This document shows positions 1 to 5,774 of a DNA stretch of 5,833 bases, piece by piece. The translations under genes were made by a program, and so were the position numbers. The stretch is from JBFHRB01 sp041591915 (GTDB lineage Bacteria > Actinomycetota > Nitriliruptoria > Nitriliruptorales > Nitriliruptoraceae): assembly GCA_041591915.1 (NCBI GenBank), contig JBFHRB010000210.1, forward strand, positions 1-5,833, read 5' to 3'. The stretch's first letter is position 1; every line of letters starts with the position of its first letter. The notes below the pieces were generated by a model that saw only the letters and a list, made by a program, of their open reading frames with translations, made no database searches and was not told where the DNA came from.

Positions 1-1
1 C

Positions 2-166
2 AGCGGCACGACGGTCCGTCGCGGAGACGTCGTCGCCGTCCTCGCCGGCCCCGGGGGATCGATCGAGATCACGTCCCACTGCCACGGGGTCGTCGGCGGT
101 GCCATGGCTGGCAGTGCCCAGGCCGTGGGCGTCGGCGAGCCGGTCGTCTGGGTGGAGCGCCCGTGA
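2..166 (+). CDS. 3' end of an upstream gene, possible lipoyl/biotinyl-like C-terminal domain (partial)
   Basis: An open frame enters from the left edge and ends at TGA 164-166, giving the last 54 residues of a protein. Codons favour G/C at the third position like the downstream genes, so it looks truly coding. The visible part has the rhythm of a barrel-sandwich hybrid (biotinyl/lipoyl-like) fold: V-R-R-G-D-V-V near the start, a beta-strand then H-G-V-V in the middle, and V-G-V-G-E-P-V-V-W-V at the end. These resemble the VxxGDxL, GxV and VxxGxxL turns of that fold. The M-K-M biotin attachment motif is not visible; G-P-G-G-S lies roughly where it would be expected. The protein could be a carrier-like or efflux-adaptor-like protein, or something unrelated. 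The stop overlaps the fabH start by four bases (GTGA), so it belongs to the same operon. The fold call is inference from a short fragment; I do not recognise the gene. Confidence 0.6.
   Translation, partial: SGTTVRRGDVVAVLAGPGGSIEITSHCHGVVGGAMAGSAQAVGVGEPVVWVERP
154..157 (+). promoter_or_regulatory. Ribosome binding site of fabH
   Basis: GGAG lies 5 bases before the GTG at 163, inside the end of the upstream gene. It supports the GTG start that overlaps the upstream stop codon, rather than a later internal start. Confidence 0.6.
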
Positions 167-1179
167 CCTCCACCACCCCGAACGGGAGCGCGGCCTCCCT
201 CGGCCAGCCCCTGCCCGTGCGCATCGCCGGGCTCGGGGCCTACCTGCCCGAGCACGTCGTCACCAACGACGACCTCGCGCGCGTCCTCGACACGTCTGAC
301 GAGTGGATCACGACGCGCACCGGCATCCGGCAGCGCCACTACGCCTCGGCAGCACAGGCGACGTCGGACCTCGCCTACGAGGCCGCGGTCGACGCACTCA
401 AGGACGCGGACATCCTCGCCGACCAGCTCGGCGCGATCGTCGTCGCAACGTGCACGCCGGACCAGCCGCTGCCCTCCGCGGCGAGCCTCCTCGGCGCGCG
501 CCTCGGCGTCGAGACCGCCGCGCTGGACGTCAACGCCGCCTGCTCCGGCTTCGTGTACGGCTTGCAGGTCGCGGGCGGCTTCGCCCTGTCGACGAACCGG
601 CCGGTCCTGCTCGTCGGCGCGGAGACGCTCACCCGCATCGTGGACCACGCTGACCGCTCGACCGCGGTCCTGTTCGGCGACGGCGCCGGGGCCGCGGTCC
701 TCGTGCCGGACGCGACGGGGCACCTCGGGCCGTTCGACCTGGGCTCGGACGGTCGCCGAGAGCTCCTGCAGGTACGTGCGGGGGGTTCGCGCAACCCGGC
801 TTCCCACACGACCGTCGCCGAGAACGCCCACGTCATCGAGATGCAGGGCGGCGAGGTCTACCGCAACGCCGTCACGCGCATGGCGGCCTCCTCGCTGGCC
901 GTGCTCGACGCCGCGGGCCTGACCGCCGACGACGTCGACCTCTTCGTCGGCCACCAGGCCAACCAGCGGATCCTCGATGCCGTGGCCAAGCGCGTCGGCA
1001 TCACCGACGAGCGGGCCTTCCTGTCCGTCGCCCTGCACGGGAACACGTCGGCCGCGTCGATCCCGCTCGCGCTCGCCGCCGCGCGCGACGCGGGACGCCT
1101 CGAGCCCGCCAGCACCGTCCTGTTGACCGCCTTCGGCGCCGGCCTCACCTGGGCCTCGTGCCTCCTCGACTGGAAGTGA
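163..1179 (+). CDS. fabH: Beta-ketoacyl-ACP synthase III (FabH)
   Basis: FabH starts fatty acid synthesis in the cytosol by condensing an acyl-CoA primer with malonyl-ACP, giving a beta-ketoacyl-ACP. The 338-residue product is close to the usual family length (about 315-340). The complete catalytic triad is visible: Cys127 in N-A-A-C-S-G-F, His264 in G-H-Q-A-N-Q-R and Asn294 in H-G-N-T-S-A. Other family marks are D-E-W-I-T-T-R-T-G-I-R (46-56), the F-G-D-G-A-G-A segment (171-177) and the C-terminal G-A-G-L-T-W-A-S. The GTG start has a GGAG site 5 bases upstream and overlaps the preceding stop. About 18 residues precede the first core strand, a modest extension, so a slightly later start cannot be fully excluded. 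fabG begins 5 bases after the stop. The sequence does not tell whether the primer is acetyl-CoA or a branched acyl-CoA. Confidence 0.96.
   Translation: MTSTTPNGSAASLGQPLPVRIAGLGAYLPEHVVTNDDLARVLDTSDEWITTRTGIRQRHYASAAQATSDLAYEAAVDALKDADILADQLGAIVVATCTPDQPLPSAASLLGARLGVETAALDVNAACSGFVYGLQVAGGFALSTNRPVLLVGAETLTRIVDHADRSTAVLFGDGAGAAVLVPDATGHLGPFDLGSDGRRELLQVRAGGSRNPASHTTVAENAHVIEMQGGEVYRNAVTRMAASSLAVLDAAGLTADDVDLFVGHQANQRILDAVAKRVGITDERAFLSVALHGNTSAASIPLALAAARDAGRLEPASTVLLTAFGAGLTWASCLLDWK
1172..1176 (+). promoter_or_regulatory. Ribosome binding site deciding the fabG start
   Basis: GGAAG within the last codons of fabH lies 8 bases before ATG 1185. It favours that ATG over two in-frame GTGs upstream, at 1158 and 1176, neither of which has a comparable site at good spacing. 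Confidence 0.55.
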
Positions 1180-1184
1180 CCCTG

Positions 1185-1931
1185 ATGACGACCGACGAAC
1201 GCACCCGGACCGACGCCGTCGCCCTCGTGACCGGCGGCTCCGGTGGGATCGGGACCGCCATCGCGGTGGCCCTGTCGGAGTCCGGCCACACCGTCCTCGT
1301 GGGCTACCGCTCGGACGAGGCCGCCGCACAGGCCACGGTGGATGCCTGCACGGGCAAGGCCGAGGCCGTGCGACTCGACGTCACGGACGCGGAGTCGGTG
1401 GCAGCGGCCATCGAGCGCGCCGGCGACCTCGGGACGCTGCGGGTGGTCGTGAACAACGCCGGCATCGCCGAGGACGACCTCCTGATGCGCCTCAGCCCCG
1501 AGCGCTGGGAGCGCCAGCTCGACGTGAACCTGACCGGCGCCTACCGCGTGAGCCAGGCGGCGCTGCGCCCGATGCTGCGCGCCCGCGGGGGCCGGATCAT
1601 CAACATCGGCTCCATCGTCGGCCTCCGCGGCAACGCGGGCCAGACCGCCTACGCCGCCGCCAAGGCCGGCCTCATCGGCTTCAGCAAGTCACTCGCCCGA
1701 GAGATCGCACGCAAGGGCATCACCGTCAACGTCGTGGCCCCGGGCTACGTCGAGACGGCGATGACCGAGGCGCTCCCGGACGAGGCGCGAGCGTCACTCC
1801 GCGACCTCGCGCCCATCGGCCGCGCCGTCCTTCCGACAGAGGTCGGCGCGGCCGTGAGCTTCCTCGCCTCGGACGGGGCGGCAGCCATCACTGGCGCCGT
1901 CATCCCGGTCGACGGCGGGGCCGCCATCTAG
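1185..1931 (+). CDS. fabG: 3-oxoacyl-ACP reductase (FabG)
   Basis: FabG is the NADPH-dependent short-chain dehydrogenase that reduces beta-ketoacyl-ACP to (R)-3-hydroxyacyl-ACP, the first reduction of each elongation cycle. From ATG 1185 the product has 248 residues, close to the 244 of E. coli FabG. The Rossmann nucleotide motif is T16-G-G-S-G-G-I-G23, and N-N-A-G is at 90-93. The catalytic set is Asn115, Ser143, Tyr156 and Lys160 (Y-A-A-A-K), followed by A-P-G-Y at 185-188. The C-terminus P-V-D-G-G is typical. Arg42 after the second strand fits NADPH preference, by inference. The gap from fabH is 5 bases. In-frame GTGs at 1158 and 1176 would add 9 or 3 residues; 1176 would give a GTGA overlap with the fabH stop, but its ribosome binding site is weaker. 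The SDR family is broad, but motif fit and fab context make FabG very likely. Confidence 0.94.
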   Translation: MTTDERTRTDAVALVTGGSGGIGTAIAVALSESGHTVLVGYRSDEAAAQATVDACTGKAEAVRLDVTDAESVAAAIERAGDLGTLRVVVNNAGIAEDDLLMRLSPERWERQLDVNLTGAYRVSQAALRPMLRARGGRIINIGSIVGLRGNAGQTAYAAAKAGLIGFSKSLAREIARKGITVNVVAPGYVETAMTEALPDEARASLRDLAPIGRAVLPTEVGAAVSFLASDGAAAITGAVIPVDGGAAI

Positions 1932-1935
1932 GCGG
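1921..1935 (+). other. Small hairpin across the fabG stop codon
   Basis: CCGCC (1921-1925) and GGCGG (1931-1935) can form a perfect 5-bp all-G/C stem with a 5-base loop containing most of the TAG stop. No T-run follows, so it is not a classic terminator. Short G/C stems arise easily by chance at this base composition, so function is uncertain. Confidence 0.3.
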
Positions 1936-1937
1936 AC

Positions 1938-1953
1938 GCAGGACAAGACCTGC
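1938..1953 (+). other. Hairpin with an alternative partner in the acpP leader
   Basis: GCAGG (1938-1942) pairs perfectly with CCTGC (1949-1953) across a 6-base loop. The same CCTGC can instead pair with a second GCAGG at 1963-1967 across a 9-base loop, so the two stems exclude each other. Each is only 5 bp, so stability and function are unproven. Confidence 0.3.
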
Positions 1954-1998
1954 AACGACCACGCAGGCACACGCAACCCCCGCAGCAAACACCTATCC

Positions 1999-2004
1999 AG
2001 GAGA
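1999..2004 (+). promoter_or_regulatory. Strong ribosome binding site of acpP
   Basis: AGGAGA lies about 10 bases before ATG 2014. It is the best Shine-Dalgarno match in the window and sits in an A/C-rich, probably unfolded context. This fits high expression of acyl carrier protein. Confidence 0.75.
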
Positions 2005-2013
2005 ACCACCATC

Positions 2014-2259
2014 ATGGCAGCCAACATCTACGAGACCTTCAAGGCGATCCTGACCGAGACCTTCGGTGTTCCGGAGGCCGAGATCGCCCCCGAGGCCACC
2101 TTCGAGGCCCTCGCCCTCGACTCCCTCGACGTCGTCGAGCTGACGCTCGTCGTCGACGAGGAGGTCGGTGTCAAGATCGAGGACGAGGAGCTCGAGACCA
2201 TCGTGACCATCGCCGACGCCGTGGCGATCGTCGAGACCAAGCTGAAGGTGTCGGCGTGA
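2014..2259 (+). CDS. acpP: Acyl carrier protein (AcpP)
   Basis: AcpP is the small acidic carrier that holds growing acyl chains as thioesters on a 4'-phosphopantetheine arm and presents them to every FAS II enzyme. The 81-residue product matches the family length (about 75-85) and is strongly acidic. The attachment motif D36-S37-L38-D39 is intact, with Ser37 the modified residue, followed by the recognition-helix pattern V-V-E-L and an acidic D-E-E-V-G-V segment. The C-terminal helix around T-I-A-D-A-V is also typical. The gene has its own leader and strong ribosome binding site, and its TGA overlaps the GTG of fabF by four bases. The phosphopantetheinyl transferase that would activate it, AcpS, begins at the end of the same operon. 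Confidence 0.97.
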   Translation: MAANIYETFKAILTETFGVPEAEIAPEATFEALALDSLDVVELTLVVDEEVGVKIEDEELETIVTIADAVAIVETKLKVSA

Positions 2260-3533
2260 CGGACGCCCGCACCCACACCAACGACGTGGTCGTGACGGGC
2301 ATCGGGCTCGTCACGCCCGCGGGCATCGGCGCGAACGCGTCCTGGGAGGGCGTGGTGGCCGGAAAGGCCGCCGCCGCGCACGACCAGGCGCTCGCCGAGG
2401 AGGACACCCCGGTCACCATCGCGTGCCGGGTGCCCGCCTTCGACCCCGACGCCGAACTCGGGCGTGGCAGCGCCCGCCGGCTCGACCGGTTCACGCACCT
2501 CGCGCTGCTCGCGGCTCGCGAGGCGCTGGCCGATGCCGGGCTCGTCGATGCAGAGACGGACCCCTTCGCCCTCACCGGGGCGGTGGACCGCGACCGCGTC
2601 GGCATCCTGCTCGGCTCGGGCATCGGCGGGGCCGAGACGTGGGCCGAGGAGTACCCGCGCTACCTCGACAAGGGGCCGCAGCGGGTCTCCCCCATGTTCG
2701 TGCCCAAGATGCTGTCGAACACGGCTGCCGGCACGATCGCCATCCGCAGCGGCGCACGCGGTCCGAACATGACCGTCAACACCGCATGCGCGGCCGGCGC
2801 GTCGGCGATCCACCTCGGTCGTGACCTCATCCGTGCCGGGTCGGCCGACGTCGTCATCGTCGGTGGCGTCGAGGCCGGCATCACCGGACTCGCCGTCTCG
2901 GCCTTCGCCCAGATGGGCGCGCTGTCGAAGAACAGCGACCCGACCACCGCCTCGCGCCCCTTCGACGTCGGCCGTGACGGGTTCGTCATGGGCGAGGGCG
3001 CCGGCATCCTCGTCATCGAGTCGGCCGAGCACGCGGCGCGCCGCGGGGCGACACCGATCGCGCGCATCGCCGGTGCTGGCGCCTCCGCGGACGCGCACCA
3101 CGCAACCGCTCCTCCCGAGGACGGGGGCGGCGCGATCCTCGCCATGCGCCGTGCCCTCGCGGACGCGGGCCTCGAGCCCGAGGCGATCGACCACATCAAC
3201 GCGCACGGCACCTCGACGCCGCTCAACGATGCCGCCGAGTCGCGGGCCATCCGCGCCGTGTTCGGCGAGCACGCCGACGCCATCGCGGTGACCTCCACGA
3301 AGGGCGTGACCGGGCACCTGCTCGGCGCGGCCGGTGGGGTCGAGGCGGCCTTCGCGGTGCTCTCGATCCGCGACCAGGTGGTCCCGCCGACGGCTGGACT
3401 CCTCGAGCGCGACCCCGAGATCGACCTCGACGTCGTCGCCGGTTCCGCGCGCACCAGCGCGGTCAACGCGGTGCTCAGCAACTCGTTCGGCTTCGGCGGC
3501 CAGAACGCCAGCCTCGTCATCACGTCCGCCTGA
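2256..3533 (+). CDS. fabF: Beta-ketoacyl-ACP synthase II (FabF)
   Basis: FabF is the elongating condensing enzyme: it takes acyl-ACP and malonyl-ACP to a beta-ketoacyl-ACP two carbons longer, releasing CO2. The 425 residues are slightly above the usual 410-415. The thiolase-fold core begins at V-V-V-T-G-I-G (11-17). The Cys-His-His triad is complete: Cys178 in N-T-A-C-A-A-G, His317 in N-A-H-G-T-S-T and His354 in G-H-L-L-G-A-A-G. Lys349 (S-T-K-G) is the conserved active-site lysine, and the gating loop S-N-S-F-G-F-G-G lies at 408-415. The Cys-containing triad marks a true condensing enzyme rather than a chain-length factor. The GTG start overlaps the acpP stop (GTGA), with GAAGG (2244-2248) 7 bases upstream. 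The position next to acpP and accD resembles KasA/KasB in mycobacteria. Substrate chain length cannot be read from the sequence. Confidence 0.96.
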   Translation: MTDARTHTNDVVVTGIGLVTPAGIGANASWEGVVAGKAAAAHDQALAEEDTPVTIACRVPAFDPDAELGRGSARRLDRFTHLALLAAREALADAGLVDAETDPFALTGAVDRDRVGILLGSGIGGAETWAEEYPRYLDKGPQRVSPMFVPKMLSNTAAGTIAIRSGARGPNMTVNTACAAGASAIHLGRDLIRAGSADVVIVGGVEAGITGLAVSAFAQMGALSKNSDPTTASRPFDVGRDGFVMGEGAGILVIESAEHAARRGATPIARIAGAGASADAHHATAPPEDGGGAILAMRRALADAGLEPEAIDHINAHGTSTPLNDAAESRAIRAVFGEHADAIAVTSTKGVTGHLLGAAGGVEAAFAVLSIRDQVVPPTAGLLERDPEIDLDVVAGSARTSAVNAVLSNSFGFGGQNASLVITSA

Positions 3534-3546
3534 GCCACTGACCCAC

Positions 3547-3550
3547 GGGA
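3547..3550 (+). promoter_or_regulatory. Ribosome binding site deciding the accD start
   Basis: GGGA in the 22-base gap after fabF lies 5 bases before ATG 3556. The reading frame stays open far upstream inside fabF, but those residues are arginine/serine-rich out-of-frame translation, so this ATG is the sensible start. Confidence 0.55.
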
Positions 3551-3555
3551 TCGAC

Positions 3556-5052
3556 ATGTCCGAGACCCTGACCACCAACAGTCCGCTCGTCGGCGACGCG
3601 CCCGCGCTCAAGAACGAGCAGCTGGGCAACCCCGCGTCCGCGGACGCACGCCTCCGTCGCCTCCTGGACGACGGCTCGTTCGTCGAGCTCGGTGCACACC
3701 GCCAGCACCGGGCCTCGACGTTCGGGCTCGAGTTCAAGCGGCCCGACGGCGACGGCGTCGTGGCCGGGACCGGGAGCCTCGACGGCCGGCCCGTCAACGT
3801 CTACGCGCAGGACCGCACGGTCATGGGGGGCAGTCTCGGGGAGGCGCACGCCGACAAGATCGCCCGCACCCTCGCCGCCGCCGTCAAGGGCGGTACGCCC
3901 GTCATCGGCATCAACGACTCCGGCGGAGCCCGCATCCAGGAGGGCGTGGCCGCCCTCGACGGCTACGGGGCGGTCTTCAGCGGCAACGTCGCCGCCTCTG
4001 GCCGGGTGCCGCAGATCGCGGTGATCATGGGGCCGTGTGCGGGCGGGGCGGTCTACTCCCCGGCGCTCATGGACTTCACGATCATGACCGACGAGGCCTA
4101 CATGTTCCTCACCGGTCCGCGGGTCGTGAAGGCCGTGACGGGCGAGGACGTCGACTCCCGCAGCCTCGGCGGACCGGAGGTCCACTCCGAGCGCAGCGGC
4201 GTCGCGCACTTCGTCGCTGCCGACGAGGACGAGGCGTTCGGCATCGTCCGGGAGCTGTTGAGCTACCTGCCGTCCAGCGCCGACGACCCCGTCCCGGTCG
4301 TCCCCGCGGTCCCCGCGCCCGAGGTCGACCTCGCGAGCCTCGTCCCGGACGACGAGCGCCAGCCCTACGACGTCCGCGACCTCATCCGCGGCATCGTGGA
4401 CGGCGGCGGGTTCCTCGAGGTCCACGCGCACTGGGCGAAGAACGTCGTCGTCGGCTTCAGCCGTGTCGACGGCCGCACGGTTGGTGTCATCGCGAACCAG
4501 GCGAAGTGGCTGGTCGGCGTGCTGGACGCCACGGCCGCCGAGAAGGCCGCTCGCTTCGTGCGCTTCTGCGACGCCTTCGGCATCCCGATGCTCGTGCTGG
4601 TCGACGTCCCGGGCTTCCTGCCGGGTACGTCCCAGGAGCACGGCGGGGTCATCCGTCGTGGGGCGAAGCTGCTGCACGCCTTCACGAACTCGACCGTCCC
4701 GCGCGTCAGCGTCGTGCTCCGAAAGGCCTTCGGTGGCGCGTACATCGTCATGAACTCGCGTTCGATCGGCGCCGATGCCGTGCTCGCGTGGCCGGGCGCC
4801 CAGCTCGCCGTGATGGGTGCCGAGGGCGCGGCGGACATCATCTTCCGGCGCCGCCTGGACGAGCACCCCGAGGAGCGCGATGACCTGATCGCGCAGTACA
4901 AGCGCGATGCGATGGCCGTCGACGTGGCCGCTCGTCGCGGCTCGATCGACGCGATCATCGACCCCGGGGACACGCGCCGCGCCCTGGTGCAGGTGTTCCG
5001 CTCGCTCGGCTCGCGACCCGCGGGCTACCGCCACGACAACCTCCCGCAATGA
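3556..5052 (+). CDS. accD: Acyl-CoA carboxylase carboxyltransferase subunit, AccD6/PccB type
   Basis: This subunit transfers a carboxyl group from carboxybiotin to an acyl-CoA; in a fab operon the product is most likely malonyl-CoA. The 498 residues contain both crotonase-like halves in one chain, as in PccB/AccD5/AccD6. There is no N-terminal Cys4 zinc ribbon of the E. coli-type AccD. N-domain signatures are G-I-N-D-S-G-G-A-R-I-Q-E-G (118-130) and G-P-C-A-G-G-A (159-165). C-domain signatures are D-V-P-G-F-L-P-G (350-357), Q-E-H-G-G (360-364), R-K-A-F-G-G-A-Y-I (389-397) and A-W-P-G-A-Q. Ile397 sits at the acyl-specificity position (Asp in propionyl-CoA-specific PccB, Ile in acetyl-CoA-accepting AccB and AccD6, as I recall the literature). 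The C-terminus R-H-D-N-L-P-Q is family-like. The gap from fabF is 22 bases, and the stop overlaps plsC by four. Biotin carboxylase and carrier subunits are not in the window. Confidence 0.93.
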   Translation: MSETLTTNSPLVGDAPALKNEQLGNPASADARLRRLLDDGSFVELGAHRQHRASTFGLEFKRPDGDGVVAGTGSLDGRPVNVYAQDRTVMGGSLGEAHADKIARTLAAAVKGGTPVIGINDSGGARIQEGVAALDGYGAVFSGNVAASGRVPQIAVIMGPCAGGAVYSPALMDFTIMTDEAYMFLTGPRVVKAVTGEDVDSRSLGGPEVHSERSGVAHFVAADEDEAFGIVRELLSYLPSSADDPVPVVPAVPAPEVDLASLVPDDERQPYDVRDLIRGIVDGGGFLEVHAHWAKNVVVGFSRVDGRTVGVIANQAKWLVGVLDATAAEKAARFVRFCDAFGIPMLVLVDVPGFLPGTSQEHGGVIRRGAKLLHAFTNSTVPRVSVVLRKAFGGAYIVMNSRSIGADAVLAWPGAQLAVMGAEGAADIIFRRRLDEHPEERDDLIAQYKRDAMAVDVAARRGSIDAIIDPGDTRRALVQVFRSLGSRPAGYRHDNLPQ

Positions 5053-5774
5053 CCGCCGTCATGACGCCTCCCGCTCGCCCCGACGCCGGCACCGCCGGCG
5101 CCACGTCGAGCCCTCGGACCGACCACCGCCTGCCGTCCGAGGGGGTCCGGCGCGTGCTGCGTCCGCTCCTGGGTGTGTGGGCACGCAACCGGGTCCTCGG
5201 CGCCGAGCACCTCCCCAGCGAGGGCGCGTTCATCGTCGCCTCGACGCACGCGAGCCACGCCGACGCCCCGATCGTCGGGCTCGCCTCGCCACGACCACTG
5301 CTCTTCCTCGGCGACGAGCGGCTCACGCGCGCGCCCCTGCTCGGCCCGATCCTCCCGAAGCTCGGCATGGTCAGCGTGCGCCGCGGCACCGCCGACCAGG
5401 ACGCGCTCGACACGCTGCTCGCCGCGCTCGATGACGGCCAGCCCATCGTGATCTTCCCCGAGGGTGGGCGGACCCGCGATGGCCGCGTCTCCCGCCCGCG
5501 CGGTGGTGTGGCCCGGCTCGCTGCCGCCGCCGGGGTACCGGTGGTCCCCGTCGGGCTCGAAGGGTCCCGCCGGCTCTGGCCGGTCGAGGGCCACCCACGC
5601 CTGCTCGGCGGCCGCGTCACCGTCCGCTTCGGCCCGCCGATACCGCCACCTGACGACCGTCCGGCCGCGCGCCGGCGCTTCGTCCTCGACCTCCACCACG
5701 AGCTCGCATCGCTCGCCCGCGCTGAGCTCGCCGACGAGTACCTCTACTCCTACGCCACGAAGGACGTCGCATGA
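5049..5774 (+). CDS. plsC: PlsC-family acyltransferase (probable 1-acylglycerol-3-phosphate O-acyltransferase)
   Basis: PlsC transfers an acyl chain to lysophosphatidic acid, giving phosphatidic acid at the cytoplasmic membrane. The 241-residue product carries the glycerolipid acyltransferase blocks in order. Block I is the catalytic H-X4-D (His67-A-S-H-A-Asp72). Block II is G-M-V-S-V-R-R-G (106-113). Block III is F-P-E-G-G-R (136-141), a variant of the common F-P-E-G-T-R. Block IV is V-P-V-V-P-V (163-168). The first 30 residues are Pro/Ala/Ser-rich and probably disordered. I see no clear transmembrane helix; the segment V-L-R-P-L-L-G-V-W may be amphipathic and peripheral. ATG 5049 overlaps the accD stop (ATGA) and has no visible ribosome binding site, so initiation probably depends on coupling; an in-frame ATG at 5061 is an alternative. 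The acyl donor (acyl-ACP or acyl-CoA) and exact acceptor are inferred, and other PlsC-like lipid acyltransferases remain possible. Confidence 0.87.
   Translation: MTAVMTPPARPDAGTAGATSSPRTDHRLPSEGVRRVLRPLLGVWARNRVLGAEHLPSEGAFIVASTHASHADAPIVGLASPRPLLFLGDERLTRAPLLGPILPKLGMVSVRRGTADQDALDTLLAALDDGQPIVIFPEGGRTRDGRVSRPRGGVARLAAAAGVPVVPVGLEGSRRLWPVEGHPRLLGGRVTVRFGPPIPPPDDRPAARRRFVLDLHHELASLARAELADEYLYSYATKDVA

Larger units (their letters stand above)
1932..2013 (+). promoter_or_regulatory. fabG-acpP intergenic leader
   Basis: This is the only substantial non-coding gap in the window (82 bases); all other junctions overlap or are at most 22 bases apart. Its first part can fold into short hairpins. 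From about 1954 to the acpP start it is rich in C and A and poor in G (about 26 C against 10 G in 60 bases), so it should be largely unstructured. A 7-base direct repeat ACGCAGG occurs at 1936-1942 and 1961-1967. I see no convincing -35/-10 pair and no terminator. By inference it may raise ACP translation, provide an RNA processing site, or hide a promoter, since ACP is usually needed in excess over the Fab enzymes. Confidence 0.45.

Noticed and set aside
99..299. A short + strand open frame spanning the upstream gene and the fabH start.
   Set aside because: It is rich in Arg, Ala and Pro without motifs, and overlaps both the upstream coding frame and fabH.
1921..1953. A rho-independent terminator after fabG.
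   Set aside because: The stems are only 5 bp and no run of T follows either of them; acpP and fabF continue in the same direction.
1932..2013. A sigma-70-type promoter for acpP.
   Set aside because: The only A/T-rich hexamer-like site (TATCCA at 1994-1999) runs into the ribosome binding site, and no -35 element lies at suitable spacing. Actinobacterial promoters can be weak, so this is absence of evidence only.
3334..3555. An N-terminal extension of accD by 74 codons into fabF.
   Set aside because: The extension is Arg/Ser-rich out-of-frame translation of fabF. The ATG at 3556 has a ribosome binding site and gives the usual family N-terminus.
2028..3797. A 589-codon open frame on the minus strand opposite acpP, fabF and the start of accD.
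   Set aside because: It mirrors well-supported genes on the + strand. Its product is rich in Arg, Gly, Asp and Val with no recognisable domain, as expected for an antisense frame in very GC-rich DNA, where stops are rare.
3520..5049. A 509-codon open frame on the minus strand opposite accD.
   Set aside because: Same reason: low-complexity Arg/Asp/Val/Gly composition, no motifs, and complete overlap with a clear carboxyltransferase gene.
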